NCBI GenBank assembly: GCA_031292355.1
Contig: JARLHI010000060.1
Location: 62,001-126,000, forward strand
Length of the DNA stretch: 64,000 nt
Source: Candidatus Obscuribacterales bacterium
Lineage (GTDB): Bacteria; Cyanobacteriota; Vampirovibrionia; Obscuribacterales; Obscuribacteraceae
Reading direction: 5' to 3'
Shown: piece by piece, positions 43,178 to 52,133 of the stretch
Position numbering within the stretch: position 1 is the stretch's first letter
How the letters are laid out: the number at the start of each line of letters is the position of its first letter
The notes under the pieces: model-generated
The model's input: only the letters and a program-made list of their open reading frames with translations
The model's database searches: none
What the model was told of the DNA's origin: nothing
Translations under genes and position numbers: made by a program

Positions 43178-44565
43178 ACTTTGATTTTCATCCATTTTTT
43201 GGATTGAAAACGCCAGGTGGTCAAAGTAGCGCTGAGCAAAATTGAAGAGGCCATAGCAGTCCAAACGCCCTGTGGTCCCCAGTTTAGAGTGACTGCAAAA
43301 AACCAGGCTAAAGGCAATCGGATAATCCAATTGGTGAACAGGGTAATCCACATTGGTGTTTTGGCATCGCCAGCGCCTTGCAGCGCACCGGTCAAAACCA
43401 TGCCCACTGCAAGAAATGGTTCAGTAATTGCGTTGATGCGCAAATATTGTTTGGTGTAGATAATAGTTGCTGGATCTTGGCTCATCCAGTGGGCTAATGG
43501 ATCTGCGCATAGAAACATGCTAGTTGCCATAAGGAGCATCATGCCCACACCAATCGAACTTACTTGCCAACCGGCTTTAAAAGCTCGATTGTAATCTTTA
43601 GCACCAAGGCTCTGACCAACGATCGATGCGACGGCCATACTTAAAGCCATTAACGGCATGAAAATCAAACTTTCCACACGCATGCCTACTGTCCATGAGG
43701 CAATTGCTGGAGTTGGATTAGGGCACTGCCGTAATATAAAAAACACGACGAACACGCTAAATGCCCAACCGAAGCGCTGAAATGCAGTCGGTACGCCTAT
43801 GTTCATCAAGCGCAAGGCAGCCTTTTTTTGCAGGGGATAAATATGATTGACGCTCTTTTTCAACGGTGAACGTAACAGAGTGAATATTGCAATTGCCGCA
43901 CTGACGAGGCTTGCAAACAGTGACGAAAGTGCGATACCAGAAACCCCCAACCCCTTAATGGGAAATTGGTAGACAACGAAAGCATAGTCGCCCACGATGT
44001 TCAAAATCATGTTGATAGTCATAATCAGCAAGGGCGTTTTCGCGTCGCCAATGGCTCGGTACGCCGCATTTATGATATTGATAATGCTAAATGGTATTAG
44101 TATCCAGCAAAATATTTTCATGTAACTGGCTGATAGGTGCACCACATCTGGTGCATCTGTCACGGCTCTCACACTCGGTTCGATTACAAAAAGGGATATC
44201 GTTGCAAGAAGAATGCCCATCATCAAAGCAAGGGCAATTGATTGTCCCGTGGAGTTAGCCACTTCTTTGTGGTCATCGGCACCGGCAGCGCGTGAAACGA
44301 GTGCTGTGGTGCCTGTACCAGTGGCGATAATGAAAATTATAAAGAGAAAAGTGATCTGTTCTGAGACACCAACAGCCGCTTGTGCTGCCGAGCCTAGGGT
44401 ACCCGAGACCTGGACGTCTACCAGACCAACAATCGAGCTACTAGTAGTCGTTAACAGGAGCGGCCACGACATATTCCAGATAGCCTTCCAGAGGCTACCT
44501 TTGACGAGTGTGTCGCTATCTTCTTCGTCAGCGGCTGGATTAACGATTGGACTGGTTTGAGTCAT
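43174..44565 (-). CDS. MATE-family efflux transporter
   Basis: 463 residues with twelve membrane helices in two halves. The family features are visible in the first half (LVDVQVSGTLGSAAQAAVGVSEQITFL) and second (MALSMAVASIVGQSLGAKDYNRAFKAGW). These proteins export organic cations or drugs in exchange for sodium or protons across the inner membrane. No regulator gene adjoins it, and its substrate is unknown. ATG at 44565. It is divergent from the unknown gene at 44710, with 144 bp between. Confidence 0.93.
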   Translation of the reverse strand: MTQTSPIVNPAADEEDSDTLVKGSLWKAIWNMSWPLLLTTTSSSIVGLVDVQVSGTLGSAAQAAVGVSEQITFLFIIFIIATGTGTTALVSRAAGADDHKEVANSTGQSIALALMMGILLATISLFVIEPSVRAVTDAPDVVHLSASYMKIFCWILIPFSIINIINAAYRAIGDAKTPLLIMTINMILNIVGDYAFVVYQFPIKGLGVSGIALSSLFASLVSAAIAIFTLLRSPLKKSVNHIYPLQKKAALRLMNIGVPTAFQRFGWAFSVFVVFFILRQCPNPTPAIASWTVGMRVESLIFMPLMALSMAVASIVGQSLGAKDYNRAFKAGWQVSSIGVGMMLLMATSMFLCADPLAHWMSQDPATIIYTKQYLRINAITEPFLAVGMVLTGALQGAGDAKTPMWITLFTNWIIRLPLAWFFAVTLNWGPQGVWTAMASSILLSATLTTWRFQSKKWMKIKV

Positions 44566-44709
44566 TCTGCTTTCAAAATAGGCTATAGCGGCTCAATATT
44601 CAAGTTTGAAGGCGCAGATGTGTTAGCTGAAAAATTAAACATCTTCGACCCGGTTATCAGTAGTTCCTGTTATATATGAGTGGTTTGCAACGTATGGGGA
44701 GAAGAGTCA

Positions 44710-45321
44710 ATGAAATTGTTGCGCAGCAGCGTATATGGTTGGAAGTCTGTCTGGATGGATTTGACCGACGAAATGAATGGCGAGTTCGAAGATGGCACTT
44801 ATGCGGTCAAAGCAAAGTTGCCTCTTGCTGGCACCCCTTTGAGCCTCTTCATGCAGATGCACACTCACCCCATGGGACAGGCAATTTCTGAAACCACGGT
44901 TCTTGCTCTTCCTTTCAATTTTGAGAACGAATTTCAGTTTGCTGTCCATAATTCAAGCGCCGTAGAAGAAGTGGCCAAAATTCTCGGTTTGCAAGATATT
45001 GTTGTTGGAGACGCGGACTTCGATAAGACTTATATCATTCAGGGTTCTGATCCACGTCTGGTCCAGAAGCTGTTTTCTGATTCCACCTTCAAAATGAAAA
45101 TACAGGAACAGAAGTCCTGCAATTTATCGATTGTAGACAGTCACCATAAGCAATTTGGTATCATGCCACCGAAAGGCGTTGGCGTGTTGACCTTTGTGGA
45201 AAAGGGCGCAGTTAATAGTTTTGAGCGTTTAACTTCGCTGGTCGAACTAATGGCGCTTACGCACAAGCATCTGCAAACTCTAGGTGTCGCTGCTGAAGCC
45301 GCGCCTGAGTACGAAATCTAG
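44710..45321 (+). CDS. Unknown soluble protein
   Basis: 203 residues from the ATG at 44710, preceded by GGGGAGAAGAG; an earlier in-frame ATG at 44680 lacks a site. No signal peptide or membrane segment. It looks like a beta-rich fold: GWKSVWMDLTDEMNGEFEDGTYAVKAKLPLAGTPLSLFMQMHTHPMG, then LGLQDIVVGDADFDKTYIIQGSDPRLVQKLFSDSTFK and GVLTFVEKGAVNSFERL. The IIQGSDPRLVQKLF segment resembles that of bacterial DUF3137-like proteins only weakly. Family not recognised. Confidence 0.7.
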   Translation: MKLLRSSVYGWKSVWMDLTDEMNGEFEDGTYAVKAKLPLAGTPLSLFMQMHTHPMGQAISETTVLALPFNFENEFQFAVHNSSAVEEVAKILGLQDIVVGDADFDKTYIIQGSDPRLVQKLFSDSTFKMKIQEQKSCNLSIVDSHHKQFGIMPPKGVGVLTFVEKGAVNSFERLTSLVELMALTHKHLQTLGVAAEAAPEYEI

Positions 45322-45364
45322 TCATTTTCTAGGTTTTCTACAGTCAATAGCATCAACTTTAAGA

Positions 45365-45388
45365 CCCTGATTCTTTATTGAGTCAGGG
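45365..45388. terminator. Hairpin between convergent genes
   Basis: CCCTGATTC at 45365-45373 pairs with GAGTCAGGG at 45380-45388 (9 bp with one G-T pair, 6-base loop). It lies after the unknown gene and overlaps the last codons of the VWA gene. No strong U tract on either side, so termination strength is uncertain. Confidence 0.4.
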
Positions 45389-46562
45389 CTCTTAATAATC
45401 CACCAATCCCTGGATTGTTTGTATTGGGCATGACCATATTTTGATTCTGGCTGTAGAACATATTAGAAGGACTGTTGCTGTGTGGTGCATTTCTAAATGT
45501 GCGTCCGCTGAGAGCCATCGCCAGGGCCTGGGCAGTACCCAGTCTCTTGATGTTGTTGAACTGAATCAAATTGACGATGTCGCGCTTGGCTCCTCTGGAG
45601 ACCAGACCGGAATCAAGGTATTCCATCTTGTCAGCTCCCTGTGTGCCAATGACGAGAAAAGATATGCTGATTTCCCCTTCTTTGACTGTGTTGTTGGCCG
45701 CGTCAATGATTACATGCTCGACGTCGTTCATATCTTTAGGGCATCCGTCTGTGATCACAGCGACGATTAACGGACGAGCGTGTGGGTTGATGGATCGTTC
45801 CTTAAAATACCCCGTAAGCATCGCAGTGAGCGGTGGCGCGAGCTTGGTGCCATTCCAAGGTTTGTTGGCAGCAAAGATTGCAGGAATAATGCCTGGTTGA
45901 ACGTGCTCATAAATTGTGTAATCTGATGAAAATAAAGCGACAGTTAGATTGCTCGCTGCTTGCGCGCATGCTTGAGCCAGACCGCGAGATTGCTGCTGAC
46001 ACCATTCCCAACGAGACAGGTCTCCTGGACAATCGCGTTCCAACATACTTGATGATTTATCAATGAGGATGCAAACGTCGTGGTTTCGCATTTGCTCGGC
46101 AGCGGTCATATTGAAGTTCGCGTTCGACATGCCGGCAGTGAGTGGCGCCTGGTTAGCCAGATTGGCGCGCAAAGGAAGCAAAGGGGCATTTGTTGCGCCC
46201 ATAGCATTGAGATTGCCGCCTAGTGGAGCTCCTCCTGAAGCATATGCATTCAGCGGGGGATTACTCTGCGCATAGCCGTTCAGTTCTGGTGTCATTGTGG
46301 CATAGCCAGTCAGCGGTTTCTTGGACGGAGCGTAACTCTGCCCTGAATCCACCGAAGGGCGGTTGAGCCTGGTGTTGCCTGCATCAGACGACATCTCTGA
46401 ATCGCCTGGCGAACCATAAGACGGCGGCACGTATTGTTGGGCGAAAGATGGCAACGCAGCAGCCCAGGGAAGGACGGTAAGGACCGCCGATAACAAAACC
46501 AGGGACGCGCGGAGTCGCCTTTGCATTGATTTGACAGGCTTTTCTAATTGCATTGATGACAT
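45375..46562 (-). CDS. Secreted von Willebrand factor A protein
   Basis: 395 residues. A signal peptide follows a basic N-terminus (RRLRASLVLLSAVLTVLPWAAALPSFAQQ). A flexible Pro/Ser/Asn/Tyr region (about 45-160) leads to a VWA domain: HDVCILIDKSSSMLERDC holds the metal-ion site DXSXS, WNGTKLAPPLTAML supplies the Thr, and IVAVITDGCPKDMND the Asp. VWA domains bind protein partners through metal. The repeated Tyr-Ala or Asn-Ala units between 100 and 150 (NGYAQSNPPLNAYASG) look like a short repeat. It is probably exported to the cell surface. Convergent with the unknown gene at 44710. Confidence 0.82.
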   Translation of the reverse strand: MSSMQLEKPVKSMQRRLRASLVLLSAVLTVLPWAAALPSFAQQYVPPSYGSPGDSEMSSDAGNTRLNRPSVDSGQSYAPSKKPLTGYATMTPELNGYAQSNPPLNAYASGGAPLGGNLNAMGATNAPLLPLRANLANQAPLTAGMSNANFNMTAAEQMRNHDVCILIDKSSSMLERDCPGDLSRWEWCQQQSRGLAQACAQAASNLTVALFSSDYTIYEHVQPGIIPAIFAANKPWNGTKLAPPLTAMLTGYFKERSINPHARPLIVAVITDGCPKDMNDVEHVIIDAANNTVKEGEISISFLVIGTQGADKMEYLDSGLVSRGAKRDIVNLIQFNNIKRLGTAQALAMALSGRTFRNAPHSNSPSNMFYSQNQNMVMPNTNNPGIGGLLRALTQ

Positions 46563-46808
46563 GTAAGCAGCTCCTCAGGGCGTATGGACACCTCAACAAT
46601 TACAGATCGGCCATATCCTTATTTGAATTCAAACACGAAAACCGTGCAAAAAACGTGAATTTCATCTTGTCTGAAAATTGGCAAGATTGACTGGAAAGGA
46701 GCAAATGAATGACAGATACCAGATGTGGTGCTAACGCTTGTGGTGCATCGGCACGCCTTTTGTGGTAAATTCTTATGGTGATTCTGTTGAGTTAGCGAGA
46801 CCATCAGC

Positions 46809-47873
46809 ATGGAAAAAGTCGTGATTGATGAAAGCATTTTCCTGAAGAGTCGATTTTTTATAACAGCCAAACGACTGGGAACCGCGTTAAAACTCAGCAC
46901 CTTTTTGCTCGCCGCGGTCGTCGCTTATGCCGCTTTTTTGAAGCGACAGAGGCTGTTAGTTGGTCTAGTTTCGGCGTCGACTTTGCTTCTTTCGCTTCTT
47001 TCGAACGGAGCGTCGAGCTCAGCACTTGCTGCTGACACCGTTGTGCCCAACACACACAATCAGGTTTTTACCAGAGGAAAGGGGAGCGAACATTCGAAGG
47101 CTCTTCGTTTGGAAGGTACGCCGGCTTATGTCACCTCTGCAAAAGGCACCGCTTACGGTGTATTAATAGACACAGTAGATAGCGCTGGTCTCTTAGGTAC
47201 GGTGGGAATAAGCGCTGGAGACATCATTCTCAAAATTAATGGTCACACCGTTGAGACAGCCAAACAAATCGATCGGTTCTACGAGGACAGTGGTAGCAGC
47301 GTACAAGTTTCATTTGTGCATACTGGCGACACTGGCTTGCTCCTCTATAACGCTCCCTTACCGGGCCGTACTGCAGGCAAAGTCTCTGGTCATTCTGCGA
47401 CAACAGCTGCACCCGACGCTTCTCACTCTCCAGTCGTGACTGTCGCTCAGGAAGCGGCTCAAGCTGAAGCTTTAATGTTACCTATAATAAATAGGGATAG
47501 AGCTAAGTTCGGTGTGCCACCGGTACGTATGAACGCTTCTTTGACGGCATTCGCCAGAACACGCTCAGCCGATATGGTCAAACGTAATTACTTCAATCAT
47601 ATTGACCCGGATGGCGTCAGCCCTCAAACTAAGGCCAGAGCTGCTGGTATTGTGAATGGTGTTTATGAAAATATTTCCTGGCGAAAGGGCTATGCCACTA
47701 TTTTCGATAATGCCGCAGCCTGTCAGCAATCGATGATGGAAGAACCAAAGAATCAAGAAAATCATCGCAGTAATATATTGGATCCAAAACACATGACTGT
47801 TGGCGTTGGTATTGCAGTTAGTGCAAATGGAGTCGTTTATATGACCGAGGAATTTTCCCGCACTGACCCATAA
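46809..47873 (+). CDS. Membrane-anchored PDZ and CAP (SCP/PR-1) protein
   Basis: 354 residues. Two hydrophobic stretches (about 25-45 and 49-65) at the N-terminus place the rest outside. A PDZ domain (about 95-175) has YGVLIDTVDSAGLLGTVGISAGDIILKINGHTV. A CAP/SCP domain (about 215-354) has ADMVKRNYFNHIDPDGVSP, GVYENISWRKG and HRSNILDPKHMTVGVGIAVSANGVVYMTEEFS, including the His and Glu residues of the CAP cavity. Bacterial CAP proteins occur in envelope and stress functions; activity is usually unknown. This order of domains in a single chain is uncommon. The gene stands alone with a hairpin at 47889-47914 after it. Confidence 0.8.
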   Translation: MEKVVIDESIFLKSRFFITAKRLGTALKLSTFLLAAVVAYAAFLKRQRLLVGLVSASTLLLSLLSNGASSSALAADTVVPNTHNQVFTRGKGSEHSKALRLEGTPAYVTSAKGTAYGVLIDTVDSAGLLGTVGISAGDIILKINGHTVETAKQIDRFYEDSGSSVQVSFVHTGDTGLLLYNAPLPGRTAGKVSGHSATTAAPDASHSPVVTVAQEAAQAEALMLPIINRDRAKFGVPPVRMNASLTAFARTRSADMVKRNYFNHIDPDGVSPQTKARAAGIVNGVYENISWRKGYATIFDNAAACQQSMMEEPKNQENHRSNILDPKHMTVGVGIAVSANGVVYMTEEFSRTDP

Positions 47874-47888
47874 TTGATACCGTCCAGA

Positions 47889-47914
47889 CCTCAAGCACCG
47901 TCAGGCACTTGAGG
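47889..47914 (+). terminator. Possible terminator of PDZ-CAP gene
   Basis: CCTCAAG at 47889-47895 pairs with CTTGAGG at 47908-47914 (7 bp, 12-base loop), 15 bp after the stop, followed by a mixed tract ending GTTCGTTTT. A second weak hairpin, TGCCTG at 47983-47988 with CAGGCA at 47995-48000, lies in the same gap. Confidence 0.4.
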
Positions 47915-48072
47915 CAAGCTTGTTCGTTTTCAGGGACAGGCGAAGAGACAGTGCGAACACTGGACGATTGGAGTATCAAGTGTGCCTGTCTCCCCAGGCA
48001 GGCTCACCTTGCTACTTTCATACTTATTAATACGCAAAAAAACAGTCAAGAGTTCAATTCTTACCGGTTTTT

Positions 48073-48702
48073 TTATTTCATTCGGGTTAGAACAGTAAAT
48101 AACTCTTTGTTCTGACGGTCGGCAACGGAGTCGTTTGGACGATGAATAATGTCAAATCGAAAATCATTTTTGAACAGATCAAAAATCTCGCTCTGGTCCG
48201 TGCTGAATGGTGGACCGCCTCTTTTTTCAAGAAGCCACCACAGAGCTACTAATTTGCCTCCCACTTTGAGCAAATCTTTGACGGTGTAAGAATAAGTGCG
48301 TCGTTTCGATGGATCGATTGCACAGAAACAGGTATGTTCTAGAATGTAATCGAAGCGACCATATAGATGATGTAAATCGAACATATCTCTTTGCACGACG
48401 AAACCGTTCTTTTTGAATAAGCCGGCATCTTCAAATTTTTTCTGAGTGGCTGCAATAGCTGACGGCGCAAAATCAATGCCAACTACTTCAAAGCCTTTCT
48501 CGGCAAAAAGCAGACACTCGTGCCCAGAGCCACAACCAAGAACACCGATTGTTCCGCGCGGTATCGCATATGGTGAGTCAAGAAACGTTCTAAATGGTGG
48601 GGCCGCTTGCCCGAGATCCCACGGCGTCACATTTGTCCGATAGAGATTTTCCCAGAAGTCAATATTTTCTACTCGAGACGTATCGCTGGTTAGTTGAGGC
48701 AT
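48073..48702 (-). CDS. TPMT-like SAM methyltransferase
   Basis: 209 residues. Class I SAM-dependent methyltransferase resembling the thiopurine/thiol methyltransferase group: the typical NVTPWDLGQAAPPF entry, IGVLGCGSGHECLLFAEKGFEVVGIDFAPSAI for the SAM loop, and the YILEHTCFCAIDPSKRRTY segment. It methylates small thiols, halides or related compounds in the cytosol; the true substrate is unknown. The first 15 residues are hydrophilic. It is transcribed in the same direction as dnaE2, but the 103-bp gap and the distance from its promoter do not make it part of the mutasome. Confidence 0.85.
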   Translation of the reverse strand: MPQLTSDTSRVENIDFWENLYRTNVTPWDLGQAAPPFRTFLDSPYAIPRGTIGVLGCGSGHECLLFAEKGFEVVGIDFAPSAIAATQKKFEDAGLFKKNGFVVQRDMFDLHHLYGRFDYILEHTCFCAIDPSKRRTYSYTVKDLLKVGGKLVALWWLLEKRGGPPFSTDQSEIFDLFKNDFRFDIIHRPNDSVADRQNKELFTVLTRMK

Positions 48703-48805
48703 AGTTGATTACCGTTCAGTTCGCTTGCTTATATGTTAGTGCAATTGCTACAGCACTCATTTTAGCTTGCAGCAGGCTATTCTGTGATAGCTCCAGATAA
48801 TCTTG

Positions 48806-51800
48806 TTATTGGAAATTGCGAGAGGGTAATCGTGGATCGCCAGGCAATGTTGGCATAATTTCAACATGCTCTGCTCGGACATTAATTACTCCGTCATCAG
48901 ATTGCAAAATTCCGGTGATTGCAAGAAATGAATAACCGAGAATGACTTTGCGATATTGCTCAAATTTGTCTGGATTAACAATGATATTAGCCATTCCAGT
49001 TTCATCTTCGAGCGTCAGAAACATAAAACCTTTAGCTGTTTCTGGTCTTTGTCTACAAATTGTTCCGCCGGCAACAGTGACTTTTTTTCCATGAGGTAAA
49101 CTGTGTAAGTCAATAGCTGAACAGATGCCTTTTGATTTTGCCCATTCGCGGTAAAAAGACATCAAATGATCATCTGTGGACAGATTCATCATGTCAAAAT
49201 CAGAAATGATTTTTTCCATTGGTGTCATCTCGGGAAGCTTTGATGTTTCAGATGATGTTTCGAATTGATTGTTGCTATGAGCTTTAGCTTGCAAGCTTGC
49301 CTCAATTAAGTCCAGCAGCGGTGTTTCGACTTTCTTTTTGAGACGCAGCAATGTCTCCCACAGAGCTTGCCGCCTGTCTGGATGGAATGTTTCGAATGCT
49401 CCAGCGCGGGCAAGAATTTTCAAATCGTTATCGTTTAGTCCACTGCGTTCAATAACATCATTCAATGATGTAAATGCACCACCTGTTGTGAACGCATTCT
49501 CCAGAGTTTCACGAGCTTTGCTGCCAAGACCTTGAATTGAGCGAATTCCTAGTCTCAGACGTAATGGATGCAAACTATTTGCTAGAGTTGGAACGAGAAT
49601 ACAATCCCAAGTGCTATGTGCTAAATCTGGTGGCAAAACTTCGACACCATGTCTTTGAGCATCTCTAATTAAAGTAGCTGGACTGTAGAATCCCATTGGT
49701 TGAGCGTTGAGTATGGCGCAATAAAATTCTGGCGCAAAATAACGCTTCAAGTATGCAGAAGCATAAACAAGCAGTGAGAATGATGCGGCGTGACTTTCAG
49801 GAAAACCATAATTGGCGAAAGCTCTCAGTTGCATAAGAATGGCTTTGATTGTTTCGTCTGTGTATTGCCTTTCTCGCATGCCTTCAGCTAGTTGAACGCA
49901 CAATTTATCCATTTTTTCTTGTGAGCGTTTATGACTCATCACTCTTCTTAAATTGTCGGTTTGAGCCGGTGTGAAACCAGATGCAACAGAGGCAAGGCGC
50001 ATGCCTTGTTCTTGAAAGAGAGTTACTCCAAGAGTGCGTTTCAAAATTGGCTCAAATGAGGGATGCAAATAATTGACTGCTTCAAGTCCTCTTCGGCGAC
50101 GCAAATATGGATGGATGACATTGCCCTGAATAGGTCCTGGTCGAACAATTGCTATAGATACAACAATGTCATAAAAACATTTGGGATTGAGCTTTGGTAA
50201 AATACTCATTTGCGCTCTTGATTCAACTTGAAAAAGTCCGACAGTATCTGCTTTTTGGAGCATTTGATAGATTTCTTGATCTGTCATGTCAAGTTGACCC
50301 AATTCAATATCGAAGTTGCGATGTTTTTTTACTAATTTCAAACCTTCTTGAATCATGGTCAACATGCCTAATCCCAATAAATCGATTTTTATTAAACCAG
50401 CCAGATCAAGATCATCTTTATCCCATTGAATGACCGTTCTTCCATGCATTGAGGCAGGCTCGATGGGCACAATGTCTCCCAGCAATTCGCCGGATAAAAC
50501 AAAGCCACCCACGTGAATCGATCGATGTCGTGGTAATTGATGTAAACCAGCAATTACTTTAATCAGTTGTTTTACTTTTAAATCTTTTGGATCTAATCCC
50601 GCACTGAGAGCGCCACCATTTGCCAGGTGAAAAGCAGCCGTTTGGGCCTCGCTGTGATCGGCGGCTGTTGATAATTTATCTGCTTGTTCTTGGGAGAAAC
50701 CAAGTACCCGGGCTGCATCTCGTGCTGCCGAGCGTCCACGATAAGTGATAACTTCGCAAACCATCGCTGCATGTTCTCGACCATATTTTTCATAGACATA
50801 TTGAATTATTTTCTCTCGTTCTTGATGGGCGATATCTAAATCTATATCGGGAGGTTCATTACGTCCTTCGGATAGAAAGCGCTCGAATAATAGATCCATA
50901 CCAATTGGATCTACAGCTGTAATATAGAGGCAATAACATACGGCAGAACTGGCTGCAGAACCACGACCTTGAACGGCTATGCCATTTAATCTGGCAAAAT
51001 TGACAATGTCCCACATGATCAAAAAATAGGGAGCCAGTGCAAGACCATTGATCATGCTCAGTTCATGATTGATTTGTTTGATATGTTTTTCTGTTAAATT
51101 GAAATATCGTTTGGCTGCACCTTCCCAGACAAGCTTTTCTAATAAGCCTTTTTGAGTACTACCTTCGGAAACTGCAAAATCAGGTAATGGTGGTCTCAAT
51201 AAGCCGTGGCGAAAACGGCACTGGTCTGCTATGACAATGGTATTGCGGATGCCTTCTGGATAGTTGCGCCAGAGGAATGCCATCTCTTTGGGTGATTTTA
51301 AATTCCAACTGGCATTAGGTCGCAGGCGTCTACCAGCTGATGCTAAAGTCACTTCGTGTTTGATGCAGGTCAAAACATCGTGAATAATTCTTTTTTCTGG
51401 ATAAGCGTAATGAACATTGTTTGTCACTACCCACGGTATCGAATATTTATCAGCTATTTTAATTAGTTGCTTTGCTATACCAGCTTCTTGATTGATTTGA
51501 TGATTCCACAATTCTAGGAAGAATTTTTCACCAAAAACCTCGTGCATCTGTTGTAGATGGCTGAGAGCACCAGCTTCATCATGATTGGCTAGAAGTGTTG
51601 GAATTTTTCCGTGAACGCAGCCAGATAAAACAATTAGTCCCGAGCGATGTTCGAATAAATTGCTAAAAGAAGTGCGCGGGCTACCTCGATTACCAATACT
51701 GCGGGCTTGAGTAATGAGATGGCAGAGATTTTTGTAGCCGTTTGAATCTTCTACAAGAACGGTCAGATGTGAGTCATCTTCCATCGTCAACTCGGCACCA

Positions 51801-51994
51801 ATAATGGCATCCAGGTCAAGTTCACTGGCTGCATGAGCAAATCTGACGATGCCTCCGAGATCATCGTGATCGGTTAAAGCTAAAGCATGCAAGCCTATTT
51901 GCTTGGCGCAAACAGCTAATTCTTCCGGAAGCGATGCTCCATCTAAAAAAGAGAATGCAGAATGACAATGTAATTCCGCGTATCTATCAACCAT
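48806..51994 (-). CDS. dnaE2: Error-prone DNA polymerase III alpha subunit (DnaE2)
   Basis: 1062 residues, the size of DnaE2 rather than replicative DnaE1. The PHP domain starts YAELHCHSAFSFLDGASLPEEL, the catalytic Asp pair lies in PPDIDLDIAHQERE, the fingers contain the GGFVLSGELLGDIVPIEPASMHGRTVIQWDKDD segment typical of DnaE2, and the C-terminal part ends in a short OB-fold (GTICRQRPETAKGFMFLTLEDETGMANIIVNP) without the long tail of DnaE1. It copies past damage with ImuA and ImuB and causes mutations. Its own promoter with a probable LexA-type box is at 52100-52128. It is separated from imuAB by about 4 kb. Confidence 0.93.
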   Translation of the reverse strand: MVDRYAELHCHSAFSFLDGASLPEELAVCAKQIGLHALALTDHDDLGGIVRFAHAASELDLDAIIGAELTMEDDSHLTVLVEDSNGYKNLCHLITQARSIGNRGSPRTSFSNLFEHRSGLIVLSGCVHGKIPTLLANHDEAGALSHLQQMHEVFGEKFFLELWNHQINQEAGIAKQLIKIADKYSIPWVVTNNVHYAYPEKRIIHDVLTCIKHEVTLASAGRRLRPNASWNLKSPKEMAFLWRNYPEGIRNTIVIADQCRFRHGLLRPPLPDFAVSEGSTQKGLLEKLVWEGAAKRYFNLTEKHIKQINHELSMINGLALAPYFLIMWDIVNFARLNGIAVQGRGSAASSAVCYCLYITAVDPIGMDLLFERFLSEGRNEPPDIDLDIAHQEREKIIQYVYEKYGREHAAMVCEVITYRGRSAARDAARVLGFSQEQADKLSTAADHSEAQTAAFHLANGGALSAGLDPKDLKVKQLIKVIAGLHQLPRHRSIHVGGFVLSGELLGDIVPIEPASMHGRTVIQWDKDDLDLAGLIKIDLLGLGMLTMIQEGLKLVKKHRNFDIELGQLDMTDQEIYQMLQKADTVGLFQVESRAQMSILPKLNPKCFYDIVVSIAIVRPGPIQGNVIHPYLRRRRGLEAVNYLHPSFEPILKRTLGVTLFQEQGMRLASVASGFTPAQTDNLRRVMSHKRSQEKMDKLCVQLAEGMRERQYTDETIKAILMQLRAFANYGFPESHAASFSLLVYASAYLKRYFAPEFYCAILNAQPMGFYSPATLIRDAQRHGVEVLPPDLAHSTWDCILVPTLANSLHPLRLRLGIRSIQGLGSKARETLENAFTTGGAFTSLNDVIERSGLNDNDLKILARAGAFETFHPDRRQALWETLLRLKKKVETPLLDLIEASLQAKAHSNNQFETSSETSKLPEMTPMEKIISDFDMMNLSTDDHLMSFYREWAKSKGICSAIDLHSLPHGKKVTVAGGTICRQRPETAKGFMFLTLEDETGMANIIVNPDKFEQYRKVILGYSFLAITGILQSDDGVINVRAEHVEIMPTLPGDPRLPSRNFQ

Positions 51995-52099
51995 GCTGAC
52001 GACACTTTCTAGTTTTTATTGTTTATGTGTAATACATACAAAAAACTCTTCCAGCCAAGGCAAGAATCTGACCGGAAGTGCTTTTGTTTTGATGTTTAG

Positions 52100-52128
52100 A
52101 TTCTACCATACGCTTGTATGTTAGTCAA
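52100..52128 (-). promoter_or_regulatory. Promoter and operator of dnaE2
   Basis: On the minus strand TTGACT (52123-52128), a 17-base spacer and TAGAAT (52100-52105) form a near-consensus promoter. The spacer contains the palindrome CATAC-N4-GTATG (52107-52120). The same arrangement occurs before imuA at 58968-58997, so it is probably the damage-response (LexA-type) operator. It starts 6 bp before the end of the upstream unknown gene, so dnaE2 has its own promoter. An additional near-palindrome TATGTGTAATACATA lies at about 52024-52038. Confidence 0.7.
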
Positions 52129-52133
52129 TATTT

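Noticed and set aside
47909-48115. 68-codon frame after the PDZ-CAP gene
   Set aside because: It crosses a hairpin and the end of a convergent gene and has no ribosome site.
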